Shown: positions 28,323-37,944, counted from the first letter of the stretch. The stretch: 64,000 bases of DNA from Maribellus comscasis (GCF_009762775.1 NZ_CP046401.1:6398001-6462000); one strand, 5' to 3'. Numbers and translations are program-made. The notes: generated by a model not told the origin, from the letters alone.

Positions 28323-28794
28323 AAATAACAAAAGTCCTTTTATAGATCTGCCAACAAATAAAAAGGCAGCAGGTATATAAGGAGGTTACCCTGCCGGAAT
28401 TAAAAATTATGCAGACACTTGGGCTACAGGCTTCAGGAGACAGCAAAAATATATCTTGTGTATTCTGTATATCAATCTGTTGTGTTGGCTGGGGTGGAAG
28501 TTTTTAAAGAGTAGTAATCTTGAAACTATTTTTAATTTGGACTAGAAAAGTACGAACAGAAATGCTGTTTTCATAATACCACGAAAAATATCGGAAAACA
28601 AAAAACAGATTGCTTTAGATAAAATGCCGGAATCCCTGGTGCATATATTAAATAAAACAAGTACATCTGTTGTTGAAAAAATAATCCTTGAAGCTGTAAG
28701 TTATAACCAGACCTATAATTTTTCTATGTAATCTCAAACATTGCGTGTTTTGTATTATGAAGCTTTAAATGCTGGCGGAGCCATAATAGCTTTA
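28323..28794. other. Intergenic stretch between converging operons, with weak hairpin
   Basis: This separates the plus-strand sulfatase from the minus-strand TonB receptor. A bulged stem (GGCAG...GGTA/TACC...CTGCC, 28365-28395) may act in termination, but no T-run follows. A 61-codon frame without a start (28546-28731) looks like a gene remnant and is listed separately. Nothing else is recognised. Confidence 0.4.
28546..28731 (+). pseudogene. Unidentified coding remnant
   Basis: An uninterrupted 61-codon frame bounded by TAG upstream (28543-28545) and TAA (28729-28731) reads like a soluble protein tail (IIPRKISENKKQIALDKM; VVEKIILEAVSYNQTY) but has no convincing start. It could be the 3' end of a deleted gene. 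No family was recognised and chance is possible. Confidence 0.2.
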
Positions 28795-31017
28795 TTAATA
28801 ATCCAGTTTTACTCCCATCAAAAATAGCCTTCCTTGATCGGGATAGCCCGCAACCGTTTCATATTTTTTGTTGAGTAAGTTTTTCACTTCCATAAAAATC
28901 CGTGTCTTTATTTTACCGGAAAAAGTGTACCCGCAATTAAAATCTACTTTAACGAAATCACCCAATGGATAATCACCATTTTCGTTTGTCCATTTTGGAT
29001 CTACAAACCGATTATTAAAATACGGGCCAGTATAATGGATAAAAAGGTTGGCATCCACTCCGGAATGTTCGTACATAAATCCGCCATTTAAAATTACATT
29101 TGGTAACTTTTTATCATCAACCATTTTATTGTCAGAAACTTTCTCATTTTTCATAAATGTTGTATTGCCAAAAACAGAACTGTGAATGATAGGAATATTC
29201 ATCTGCGCCGCCAGTTCAATACCGTAACTTCTTTTGTCTTTATTCTCGTACAACTCCACAATGATGTCATTCTCAGAAAATGCCGTTTCGCCGCTTAAAT
29301 CGAGTGCATTTTTTCTTTGGGTAAAAAATGTGGAGATGGTTATTTCTTCAATATTTTGGCTTTTTATTCTGAGTCCTAAATTGTGTTGCATCCGGCCTTC
29401 ATTTTGTGGAGTCGTTCCCTGTGCAGTAACACTTCCTTTTCGGGGAGCAACGGTGCCTCCGGAAAAATTATAATGTATTGAAGAGACGGGTGATTGCACA
29501 ACATTAAGACCAAAAGCAGATTGCCATTCTATCGGTGCAGACTCGTTGGTAATAGAAGGAACATCCTGGAATCCGGCAGCACTGCCTTCAATTCCAAACC
29601 CACCCCATTCGTTGATATACCCACCAATAAGCCTGAACCCGGCATCCAGTAAAATTCGCCCAAATTTCTGTTCATCTGCTATTACTCCTGACCAGGTATT
29701 TACATCACAACGGCGGCCGGCATAATACCGTTTTCCATCGGGAGCTACCCAGTGACTGTAAAGTGTTCCGATACTGAAAGTATTTGAATGTCCTATGAAA
29801 CGGCTATGTAAAAGATTAAATCCATACTCCCAGTCTTTATCATGATGGGTGGTTGTTGTTTCCTGCTGAATATTATAGTTCTCGTAATTTGCATCGCGGA
29901 ATGAAAAATTTGTTTGCAGTTCGGTTTGTGTACCTTTATTCCCCCTGTAATTAAGTTTTGCATAGGTAATCCATGTATGTAAAGGATCGAATTTTTCTTC
30001 CCGGTTTAATATTTTTGGTGATCCCGGTTCAATAATCCCGATGAATTCACGCATACCAGTTATAGCTGTAACTCCGGTAACTAATGTCATCCTTCTGCTT
30101 ATCTCCCAATTCATATTTCCATGGAAGTTGGTTACTCTTTCTTTTCCGCCGCGATCAGGAATCCCGGTTGTACCAAAGAATGCCAGAGCTGTATTAAATG
30201 AAATATCGTTGATTTTATTTCCATACTGCAAATTCGCCACATAATTATTGCTTTCTCCGTATTTTGTTAAAAGAGATGCCGTTTCACGTTTTGGCTTTCT
30301 TGTTTTCACTTCAATAACACCAGTCAATCCCGACAAGCCTTTTACCAATGCATTGCTCGATCTTATAATCTCAACCGATTCAATATCGAAAGCAGAGAGA
30401 GCATATGCCGTTTCTTCAAATTCTTTTTGCCAAACTCCGTCGATGGAATAATCGGGGTAGGGATATTTTTGCCCTCTCACAGAAAAAAATTGTTTTGATT
30501 TACGCCCCCGGGTTTCCGTCCATCCACCCGGTACATATTTGAGGGCATCGGTGAGTGTTACAGCTCCCTGTTTTTCTATATCTACTGCACTAACCTTTGT
30601 AATAGCAGGCAATACCGACAAAGGAACCATATTAATGGCGGTGTCCCTTTCCTGCAAAATAAAATTACCATAAACGTCCACACTTTCAATCTCCTGTTTT
30701 TTTGGTTGAAGTCCTATTTCAACAAGTTCATTGTTCTCCAAAGGAATGTTTATTTTTATTTCTTTAGTTGAAAATCCGACCGAAGTAATCTTGATTTTAT
30801 ACTCACCTGAACGAAGACTCAATTCAAAATCACCACCCTCGTTGGTGCTGGTTCCAATTTTGGTTTTTACCACTACAATGTTTGCATTTATTACGGGTTC
30901 ATTGTTTTCTTCGTTAAATACATTTCCCCGAATAGTGTAAAGCTGTTGCGAATATGAAGGAATGACAATAAAACAGGCAAGAATCGTTGCTGAAATAAAT
31001 AAAAAACAATTTTTCAT
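28795..31017 (-). CDS. TonB-dependent outer membrane receptor (non-SusC type)
   Basis: The product is about 740 residues when started at 31017, where a signal peptide follows (ATILACFIVIPSYSQQ). The frame stays open upstream to 31119, but that would overlap the ATPase gene and precede the signal peptide with 34 odd residues. Domains: a carboxypeptidase-regulatory-like sandwich (about 25-110, NEENNEPVINANIVVVKT), a plug (VTLTDALKYVPGG; SNALVKGLSGLTGVIEVKTR) and a barrel ending in an aromatic-rich strand. It lacks an STN domain and a SusD partner, and is smaller than SusC, so it may import a metal chelate, cofactor or small glycan. It is the last gene of the operon that begins at 37559. Confidence 0.93.
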   Translation of the reverse strand: MKNCFLFISATILACFIVIPSYSQQLYTIRGNVFNEENNEPVINANIVVVKTKIGTSTNEGGDFELSLRSGEYKIKITSVGFSTKEIKINIPLENNELVEIGLQPKKQEIESVDVYGNFILQERDTAINMVPLSVLPAITKVSAVDIEKQGAVTLTDALKYVPGGWTETRGRKSKQFFSVRGQKYPYPDYSIDGVWQKEFEETAYALSAFDIESVEIIRSSNALVKGLSGLTGVIEVKTRKPKRETASLLTKYGESNNYVANLQYGNKINDISFNTALAFFGTTGIPDRGGKERVTNFHGNMNWEISRRMTLVTGVTAITGMREFIGIIEPGSPKILNREEKFDPLHTWITYAKLNYRGNKGTQTELQTNFSFRDANYENYNIQQETTTTHHDKDWEYGFNLLHSRFIGHSNTFSIGTLYSHWVAPDGKRYYAGRRCDVNTWSGVIADEQKFGRILLDAGFRLIGGYINEWGGFGIEGSAAGFQDVPSITNESAPIEWQSAFGLNVVQSPVSSIHYNFSGGTVAPRKGSVTAQGTTPQNEGRMQHNLGLRIKSQNIEEITISTFFTQRKNALDLSGETAFSENDIIVELYENKDKRSYGIELAAQMNIPIIHSSVFGNTTFMKNEKVSDNKMVDDKKLPNVILNGGFMYEHSGVDANLFIHYTGPYFNNRFVDPKWTNENGDYPLGDFVKVDFNCGYTFSGKIKTRIFMEVKNLLNKKYETVAGYPDQGRLFLMGVKLDY

Positions 31018-31027
31018 TAAAATAGAA

Positions 31028-31675
31028 TTATAAAAGTTTGCCCGCACGCAGAGTGACGATTCTATTTGCATAATTTGTTGTTTCTGCCTCGTGCGAAACC
31101 AATAATACCGTTCCGCCATTCTCGCGAAATTCTTTTATTAACGACATTAAAATTTGGCTGTTTCCCGGATCCAGATTTCCGGTAGGTTCATCGGCGAGAA
31201 GGATTTCGGGATTTGAAATAATAGCACGTACAAAAGCTGTTCGCTGTTTTTCACCGACACTCAATTCTGAAGGGTATTTGTTTTTCAGCGGCAAAAGAGC
31301 ACATTTTTCCAGAGTCGCTTCAATGCTGCCATTTTCATTTTCTAACTCAATTTCAGTTAGTTTTATGTTTTCATACACAGTTAAGTATGGTATTAAGTGA
31401 AACTGCTGAAAAACAAAACCCACATTTTTTCTTCGGTACTTATTGACCTCATGGCTGTCCATTTTATAAACGCTCTTTCCCCGAAATAAAACCTGACCTG
31501 AATCAGGTCTTATCAGGCCTCCAACAGTGTGAAGTAAAGTCGATTTTCCTGAACCACTCGGGCCAACAACCGCAATAAAATCACCACTTTCAATTTTCAG
31601 GGATACATTATCCAGAGCAGTATATGTTTCTTTGCCTTTTACATATTTTTTTGAGATATGATTGATTTCCAACAT
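31028..31675 (-). CDS. ABC transporter ATPase, MacB/LolD-like
   Basis: This 215-residue ATPase has Walker A at 38-46 (GPSGSGKST), a Q-loop near FQQFHLIPYLTVYENI (about 89-104), signature LSVGEKQR at 138-145 and Walker B with ILLADEPTGNLDP at about 158-170. The D-loop and switch His (VSHEAE) follow. It groups with the MacB/LolD/FtsE class that energises mechanotransmission rather than classic transport. It is encoded 14 bases after the FtsX-like permease gene and should pair with it. The signature has V in place of the common GGE start (LSxGE), a small variation. Confidence 0.95.
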   Translation of the reverse strand: MLEINHISKKYVKGKETYTALDNVSLKIESGDFIAVVGPSGSGKSTLLHTVGGLIRPDSGQVLFRGKSVYKMDSHEVNKYRRKNVGFVFQQFHLIPYLTVYENIKLTEIELENENGSIEATLEKCALLPLKNKYPSELSVGEKQRTAFVRAIISNPEILLADEPTGNLDPGNSQILMSLIKEFRENGGTVLLVSHEAETTNYANRIVTLRAGKLL

Positions 31676-31689
31676 CGTATTTCTGTTTT

Positions 31690-32856
31690 CTATTCCTTGC
31701 TAAGTGTTTTTGCTGCATCGATTTGTGTTGCCAAAAGAGCCGGTATCCAACTTGCCAGCATCCATAAAACCGGAAAAATCAACACACTGTATCCAAACAG
31801 ATTCCAAAGCGGTTTGATGGACATAGCTGTAAATCGGAAAATCTCTTTTCCAAAATATTCAGCGATTAGGCTGCCAATAAAAAAACCGGCAATACTTCCT
31901 AATAGCCCTATAATAAAAGCTTTCAAAAGGAAAATTAAGAGCACAAATGATTTGCTTTTTCCCATCGCTCTCATAATGCCAATTTCATATTTCCTGTTAC
32001 TAACATTGGCGTAAAAAAGCAATGCGGAAATGAGCATTGAAATTATCAATATAAAAGGAATAATAAAAGAGCCGTATTTATTCATCATCAGACGTTGATT
32101 TTCACGTGCATCAGCAATGCTGCTCACCTCTGTAACTTCCATATCAGAAAAAATATTTTGTATCTGACTTCGGGCATTATTTATCCTGCCGTCGTGACAT
32201 ACACATCCCAAAGCTTCTATTTTGTTAATTTGGCCTTTCATGTTAAGAATTTGCTGAAGATCGGCCAGGTGAAACGCCACGCCCTGATCTAACATTCCCT
32301 TTCCTTCGTCCAGTCTTTTGGCAATTTCGAACTCGTAAGGTTCGCCATCGTTCCCCACAATTTTAAATTTTTCACCCTCCGGGATATTCACTGATAAAAG
32401 TGCCCCGACATGAACAGTACCTTTTTCCACATCAAATCCCATTGTTTCCTGTTTCGACAAAAAACGTTGCATCGCTTCGTCTTTGTAGCCCATTACAATA
32501 ATCTGGTGTTTTGAACCATTTGGATCAATCCAGTCAGGGTATTTGAGCTGAAGAATCCCGGTAAGATGTCTGACCGCATCGAAAGTTTTCGACTCTGCCA
32601 GTGTATCTATATAGTCTTCAGGAAATGTCGGTGTGTTGTTTACTGAATAGAAATCAATTAGGTTAGTCCCTTTGGGGAAGATATACAAATTCAAACCCTG
32701 TTCACGCATTATTTTTCGAGTCTCGTTCTCGCTGGCCTTACTTAATGTGTAAATGGAAACAGATACCGTGCTGGCCGCAATTACTGTTACCAGGATGATC
32801 AGCGAACTGACTTTGCGGTAAAAAAGTTCTTTAAATACGAGTTTAATCGGATTCAT
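31690..32856 (-). CDS. FtsX/MacB-type ABC transporter permease
   Basis: This 388-residue protein has an N-terminal transmembrane helix (about 15-37), a large periplasmic domain (about 40-260) and three C-terminal helices (FIIPFILIISMLISALLFY; FVLLIFLLKAFIIGLLG; and a last one with a WIPALLA-type ending). This is the MacB/LolC topology. RKYEIGIMRAMGKSKSFVL is the conserved cytoplasmic coupling segment of FtsX-like domains. It works with the ATPase encoded next to it. Its start overlaps the preceding small gene by 14 bases. MacB-type pumps move substrates from the periplasm outward or extract lipoproteins; which applies here is unknown. Confidence 0.93.
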   Translation of the reverse strand: MNPIKLVFKELFYRKVSSLIILVTVIAASTVSVSIYTLSKASENETRKIMREQGLNLYIFPKGTNLIDFYSVNNTPTFPEDYIDTLAESKTFDAVRHLTGILQLKYPDWIDPNGSKHQIIVMGYKDEAMQRFLSKQETMGFDVEKGTVHVGALLSVNIPEGEKFKIVGNDGEPYEFEIAKRLDEGKGMLDQGVAFHLADLQQILNMKGQINKIEALGCVCHDGRINNARSQIQNIFSDMEVTEVSSIADARENQRLMMNKYGSFIIPFILIISMLISALLFYANVSNRKYEIGIMRAMGKSKSFVLLIFLLKAFIIGLLGSIAGFFIGSLIAEYFGKEIFRFTAMSIKPLWNLFGYSVLIFPVLWMLASWIPALLATQIDAAKTLSKE

Positions 32857-33079
32857 AATCGTTTCTCCTTTTATTTTTTCGTAGAAAATAAATGGTTAAA
32901 ATAATTACTGTTAGAATAATTACTGTCCCTGTAGAAATGAGAGAGACTTGCAATGTTGTGTCTTCCTTCATCTCAAGCTTTTCCGGCTGGTAGGTATTAA
33001 GGCCGTCCCGTTGGTCGGTAAGCCATTTAGGCAAAGGTCGTGCGTCCAAAGAATCATATGCAATTGTGTCCTGTCTCAT
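32843..33079 (-). CDS. Small single-helix membrane protein
   Basis: This 78-residue protein has a soluble N-terminus (1-45), one predicted transmembrane helix at about 46-68 (VSLISTGTVIILTVIILTIY) and a short basic tail (LRKNKRRN). No family was recognised. It overlaps the permease gene by 14 bases and the upstream lipoprotein gene by one base (TAATG), so it is translated as part of this operon. It may be an accessory subunit of the ABC transporter, holding the N-terminal part in the periplasm and the basic tail in the cytoplasm. Confidence 0.75.
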   Translation of the reverse strand: MRQDTIAYDSLDARPLPKWLTDQRDGLNTYQPEKLEMKEDTTLQVSLISTGTVIILTVIILTIYFLRKNKRRNDYESD

Positions 33080-33867
33080 TAATGGTGCATCAGTTCCGAA
33101 TTTGCATCAAGGATTGAGTTAACCAATGCCGGTTGCGGATCTTCCCAGTTTGTGTTGCACAGAATGCTGCTTCCGGGTAAGTGATCTTTGATAAGACAGC
33201 TGCAGTCGGCGGTAAAAAAATCAATCATCAGGTTTATATTTTCTTCTGAAATACCTTTTGCCAACAAAGGTTCAAGCGCTCTGAAACGTCCGAATACTCC
33301 AAAAACCATAGGTTCATCAATATCTTTTAAATCGCTTTCCACATTCAATAACATCGATACCAGCAAGCTTTCGTCAACACTATTTCGGTCCAGTTCAACA
33401 AGCGAAATTACGTTGCCAAAAGGCGAATTTTCAAGCGTTTTGTGTATTACTTTTAGTCCTTTCTCGTCCTTTTCTGTGTTACCACATTTCAGGTAAACCA
33501 TTACACAAAGTTGACCAGCCATTAAATCGTCGCCAATTTTTTCCCGCACCGGCGAACGGGCTATATGTTTAAGTTCTTCGGAACCTGCATATTCAGCAAT
33601 AATCCGATTGTTGAAATACAATGCATAATATGGTTTTTCAATGTCTGTCCTTTTCATTGTTTTGAAAATCAGATTTGCCGGGGCAAACTGATTTTCAAGC
33701 ACCTTGTTTTGTTGATTTTCAGACTGTGTCAGTTCATTTTTGTGGAAATAGACAAGTAAATATTTCTCAGAATCGGAGTTTAACAACACCCATTCCGATA
33801 CTTTTGTAGTACACGCCATACTTAACAGTGCTCCAACAAACAATATTTTCAGATAGATACGATTCAT
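33079..33867 (-). CDS. Lipoprotein of unknown function with a CxC motif
   Basis: This 262-residue protein has a lipoprotein signal (FVGALLSMAC). The C-terminal part reads VFGVFGRFRALEPLLAKGIS and then FFTADCSCLIKDHLPG, with two cysteines spaced C-x-C and another Cys a little later (SSILCNTNW). The paired cysteines could bind metal or form a redox pair. I do not place it in a named family. Its start overlaps the stop of the large propeller gene (ATGA at 33867-33864) and its stop overlaps the next start, so expression is strictly linked to the operon. Confidence 0.75.
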   Translation of the reverse strand: MNRIYLKILFVGALLSMACTTKVSEWVLLNSDSEKYLLVYFHKNELTQSENQQNKVLENQFAPANLIFKTMKRTDIEKPYYALYFNNRIIAEYAGSEELKHIARSPVREKIGDDLMAGQLCVMVYLKCGNTEKDEKGLKVIHKTLENSPFGNVISLVELDRNSVDESLLVSMLLNVESDLKDIDEPMVFGVFGRFRALEPLLAKGISEENINLMIDFFTADCSCLIKDHLPGSSILCNTNWEDPQPALVNSILDANSELMHH

Positions 33868-36800
33868 TTTTTGGCCAGCTTTTCCTGTGTTATTTCAATT
33901 CCTGAAATCAATGGTTTTCCTTTTACCGGGGTCAAATCTATTTTTAATGTTTTTCCGGCTTTAATTCCCTCAAACGATTTTATTATTTCGGTATCGGTGT
34001 TACCAGCTTCTTTAACAATGTCAACTCCGTTTGCCACTTTTTTCCCCTGAATGGCGATATCAAATGTTCGTTCACCGGATTTTTTATTTTCCAGTTCAGC
34101 AAAATAAAGATTAACAGTATAAAACGATTCAGGAATAAATTCCTCTTCGCATAGTGTGATTTCAATTGATTTTATTCCACTTACTGCACTTGCGCTTATC
34201 CAGGGAGTTTTCTCAGATGAAATACTTATCGGTTCTTTTCTAATTAGTTTAAATCCGAGTGTGTCGATTTTTACAGGAATTCCTGAAGGTGCTCCGGCTA
34301 CAACCGGAAACTCAAACCAAAGTACATCATTGTCTGCACTTCTGTCGCCCGGTGCATTCAGGTTTAGCCCAAGCTGTTGAATCTGTTTCCCGTTCCAAGT
34401 ATAATTACTGTTTGTCCAGTAAGACATCCAGGGCATGTTTATTAATGCAAGGGAAGTTTGGTTTTGATAAGAACATTGGCATGTTCGGGTATAATCAGGC
34501 GAATTGAGTACACCATCGGCAGGAATCAGGTTGGTTGAGCAACTCGCCTTCCATCCGCCCAGGCTTCCTGTTCCTTCAAACGCATTGAGGTTTATAAAAC
34601 CTGCTGAAGCAGAGCGAAATGTCAGCAAGTGCTCACTTGCGGCTACAATTCCGCATCCATATTCACGTTTGTAACTCCATTTTAAATCTTCTCCGGTAAC
34701 CGGATCTTTTTCTGTTAGTGGATCACCTGTAAGGAGATTGAAGCCTTCGCCTTCAGTATAAATTTTATTGTTATGAATAATGGGTGGATTGGCGTATCTC
34801 ATTTCACGATCCCAAATTTTGTTTTTTGAGCGAATGTCATATGCAATCATACGCGTTCCTTCTTCTCCGTTCAGCATATCGCGGGAAGGACGTGTGGCCT
34901 GAAGCAATAAATTATATTCGTCGGAATATCCCAACCATGTTCCAAATATATCTTTTGTTTCTTCCCGGATGACTTCACCGGTTCGGGCATTTAAATATAA
35001 CAACCGGGTACCCTCCGGAAGCGGTTCTCCTCTTCTCCTTAATTTTGTCTCCAAATACTGTGGAAGTTTATCAAGGCAAAACAGAATATCATTTCCTGCA
35101 ATCACTGAGTTATGAATAAAACCGTGATTGGCTGCTATACTCCATAGTTTTTCACCAGTAAACCGGTTTAAGATCATCAATTCCCTGCTTGCGGTAAGGT
35201 TATAATCTGCAAATCTTTCTTTTTTTATTTCAACTTCATCTTTTTCCAATTCCGGAAATTCTGCAAAATTGTTCCCTAAAATTAGCAGGTCTTTATAAAC
35301 GCCAATGTATCCGAGCTTCATAGTATTCTCCACACTTGTGGTAAATACTTTACTAACTTTGCCTGTGTTTATATCTATCAGGCTGCATTTGTTTCCTTCA
35401 ATAAGATAAACAAACTCTTTGGTTGCAATGTAGTTGGTTCCCCTTGCATTGGAGCCGGGGAGATGTTCCTGGTTGTATTTGGGATCAAGAGGATTTTCTT
35501 CATCATAACTCTCATCATAATAAACAAGCCAGTTATCTTCCAGCAAGTTTTCTGTTTCGTACTTCCAGATTACGCGTCCTGTATATACATCGCGGGCGCT
35601 AATACTATTCATTCCCTGAATGATCAATCGACCGTCGATTACCTGTTCGCCCGGTCCATGACCGTGTCGGGGAAGTACATCCATATTTGAATTTCCGCCA
35701 AACCATAAAATTCCGAGTGGAGCTTTAACCAGCTCATCATCCGATTTTACAGTGTTGGCTATATCGCCATAGTTGTGGGTCCAGGGAGACGCTCCCTCTA
35801 ATGGCCCATTTCGTACTACTTCACAAAAATTTCTTTTCTCTTCAATTTTTGCACCCGGAAGATCGAGTTCTTTTAAAGTTATCATGAGATTGTCCTGTTT
35901 TTTCCCTTTTCCCATAAACAGAGTTTTCCCACCGTAGGGCCTGACAGATTCGTAAATTTTTTCTAAATTTTGTTTGGTATCCCCGCCCAAATAAGACAAA
36001 TCATTTACAATAGTTAGCGACGAAAAGTATTTGGGCAATGCAGGGAATTCATCTCTAATATGCTGAAAACTTAATCGCTCTGCATTTATACCTGCTTTAT
36101 CAAAATGTTCCCTGAGTGACTGCACTTTTTCCTGATTTTTGTCGTAAACTATGATATTTAAATTGGTCGTAGTAACCAGGTTGTTTAAAAGTTGAATGTC
36201 ATTGCCTCCCAGTACAAGGGCATATCCTGCTGTTATGCCAGCTTCCTTAGCTAATTCTGTTTTTTGATTTGATTTTGTTGCAGTTTTGGCTTTTTTACGA
36301 ACAACCACATTTTCCAGGGGATCTTTTCCAAATACCATCAAACTCCCGTCACTGGTAACTGCAATTAATTTTCCGTTTGCGGCTACAAGTCGCTCAATAT
36401 TTTTATCTGTTTTGAAATTCCAGATGACTTCCGCATCATTTCCCGGCAAAAGTTTTATAGCTGAAATTCCTGTGCTATCGGCTGCAAAAAGGCAATTACC
36501 GGCTTTAATCAAATCATTCCTTGCCAAAACATTTTTGTACCATAACGTATCCAGTTTATTATCCGTTGTCAATTCCGTTGCCCATATTTTTTCACCTGAA
36601 AAGTATATTTTGTTACCATCAACAACCGGGTATTCACCCACATTCGGAATCAACATGTTACCGTCTTCCGAACTGTACATGTTGGTCGCTCTTTCCCGAA
36701 AATGATTAAAGAAAACTTTATCGTTGGCACAGGTAAAAGAACCGCCTGTTTTTTGGTTGGCAGAAAGGTGATAATAAAGTTCTTCACCGGTTTTTAAATT

Positions 36801-37559
36801 GAATGCAGCCGGAACCGAACGTCCGCCTGCCACAAGTAATTTTTCTCCACTAATGGTAAACGCTCCCTGGGGAGCCACGTCAGCAAATGCAGGTGAACGG
36901 TGGGGTTGAAGGATATAGTTGCTGCCGGTGCCTTCATTTTTCCATACAATGTCGCCAGTGGCAGCATCGAGGGCATAAATAAATGTTCCCATCATTGGAA
37001 AAATGCTTGCTGCCGTATAAACAATATTGTCTTTTATAACTACTCCGCCTCTTGCCGGCCACATGGAAATAAGCCTTTTATTTCCCAGTAGCTTGTTTTC
37101 TGCAGGAGCCAGTAATCGTTTCCATACCAAGTCACCATTATCTGTATTCAGGCAATAGATATAACCATCGTCACCGGTAAAATAGATTTTACCTTTATTT
37201 ACAGCCAGTGGTAAGCGAACCGGCCCATCAGCATAAAAATGCCAAACTTCTTCTCCCGAATTTAAATCTAACGCAACTACCTTATCCTGATCGTTGAAGC
37301 CAATGAACATTTTATCACCAGAAACTACCGGTTCAAAAAGCCGATCATACTGCATCAGGTTTTGGTTGAGAGGATCATCCCAAACCGGAGTCCTGGGTGA
37401 ATAGGTTATTTGCCATTGCAGATAGAGTTTCTCAGCCAGCTGTTCGGGTGTTGAAGCCGAACGATTATAGTCTCTTCGCCACATCGGCCAGTCGTGAGAA
37501 AATACTGAACCCGAAAGAATTAACAGGGGAAAAAGAATTACTGGTAATATTTTTCTCAT
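33864..37559 (-). CDS. Very large exported PQQ-type beta-propeller protein with Rossmann-like and malectin-like domains
   Basis: The product is about 1231 residues from the ATG at 37559, which opens a good signal peptide (VILFPLLILSGSVFS). The frame continues 25 codons upstream, but those do not fit a signal. Segment one (about 25-430) has PQQ-like propeller repeats (VVALDLNSGEEVWHF, DGYIYCLNTDNGDLVW, IYALDAATGDIVWKN). A Rossmann-like, methyltransferase-type insert follows (about 440-580) with a changed Gly-rich loop (ALVLGGND). More propeller repeats come next (ARDVYTGRVIWKYE; LILNRFTGEKLWSI). A C-terminal malectin-like domain has FAELENKKSGERTFDIAIQG. It likely binds a glycan or cofactor outside the cytoplasm. 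It starts the operon with lipoprotein, ABC transporter and receptor. Confidence 0.85.
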   Translation of the reverse strand: MRKILPVILFPLLILSGSVFSHDWPMWRRDYNRSASTPEQLAEKLYLQWQITYSPRTPVWDDPLNQNLMQYDRLFEPVVSGDKMFIGFNDQDKVVALDLNSGEEVWHFYADGPVRLPLAVNKGKIYFTGDDGYIYCLNTDNGDLVWKRLLAPAENKLLGNKRLISMWPARGGVVIKDNIVYTAASIFPMMGTFIYALDAATGDIVWKNEGTGSNYILQPHRSPAFADVAPQGAFTISGEKLLVAGGRSVPAAFNLKTGEELYYHLSANQKTGGSFTCANDKVFFNHFRERATNMYSSEDGNMLIPNVGEYPVVDGNKIYFSGEKIWATELTTDNKLDTLWYKNVLARNDLIKAGNCLFAADSTGISAIKLLPGNDAEVIWNFKTDKNIERLVAANGKLIAVTSDGSLMVFGKDPLENVVVRKKAKTATKSNQKTELAKEAGITAGYALVLGGNDIQLLNNLVTTTNLNIIVYDKNQEKVQSLREHFDKAGINAERLSFQHIRDEFPALPKYFSSLTIVNDLSYLGGDTKQNLEKIYESVRPYGGKTLFMGKGKKQDNLMITLKELDLPGAKIEEKRNFCEVVRNGPLEGASPWTHNYGDIANTVKSDDELVKAPLGILWFGGNSNMDVLPRHGHGPGEQVIDGRLIIQGMNSISARDVYTGRVIWKYETENLLEDNWLVYYDESYDEENPLDPKYNQEHLPGSNARGTNYIATKEFVYLIEGNKCSLIDINTGKVSKVFTTSVENTMKLGYIGVYKDLLILGNNFAEFPELEKDEVEIKKERFADYNLTASRELMILNRFTGEKLWSIAANHGFIHNSVIAGNDILFCLDKLPQYLETKLRRRGEPLPEGTRLLYLNARTGEVIREETKDIFGTWLGYSDEYNLLLQATRPSRDMLNGEEGTRMIAYDIRSKNKIWDREMRYANPPIIHNNKIYTEGEGFNLLTGDPLTEKDPVTGEDLKWSYKREYGCGIVAASEHLLTFRSASAGFINLNAFEGTGSLGGWKASCSTNLIPADGVLNSPDYTRTCQCSYQNQTSLALINMPWMSYWTNSNYTWNGKQIQQLGLNLNAPGDRSADNDVLWFEFPVVAGAPSGIPVKIDTLGFKLIRKEPISISSEKTPWISASAVSGIKSIEITLCEEEFIPESFYTVNLYFAELENKKSGERTFDIAIQGKKVANGVDIVKEAGNTDTEIIKSFEGIKAGKTLKIDLTPVKGKPLISGIEITQEKLAKK

Positions 37560-37710
37560 GGTTTTTGGTCGTTGATTCAGAATTTTAAAGATACTTGTTT
37601 TTTCTAAAAATAGTAATCCGGAGATTGAAATCATATTGATTTTATATGATAATACTCGCGTTGTCTCACTTAATGGATATTAGGAATTTAACATTTCTCA
37701 ATGAATTTAT

Positions 37711-37944
37711 TTATATCAGAATATTTATTTTGTACCTGAATAAATTGATAAATAAATCCTGGATGGAGTCTTTAACCAAATCCTGGTCGGCTGTTAGTTT
37801 AAGTCCAAAATTAAAAAGTGTGTCGGCGTACTCTGAATATATCTCTTCAAAAGCTGATTGGTCACCGGACTTAAATTGAATCCAAACTTTTAACCAATAA
37901 AATTTATCTTCAACCTGATTTTTATTTTTTTCGATTCTGGTCAA
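37711..37944 (-). pseudogene. Truncated ECF sigma factor (region 2 only)
   Basis: The 77-codon frame matches the start of an ECF sigma factor: WIQFKSGDQSAFEEIYSEYADTLFNFG and KDSIQDLFINLFR are the region 2.1-2.2 motifs. It ends after RYKINILI, and no continuation (regions 2.3, 2.4 or 4) was found in any frame before the propeller gene at 37559. It could not bind a promoter. It is probably the remnant of a regulator of the operon downstream, lost by deletion. Confidence 0.75.

Noticed and set aside
31018..31119. Longer N-terminus for the TonB receptor
   Set aside because: It would overlap the ATPase gene by 92 bases and put 34 unrelated residues before a clean signal peptide.
37560..37634. 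Longer N-terminus for the giant propeller protein
   Set aside because: The 25 extra residues precede a good signal peptide and have no support.
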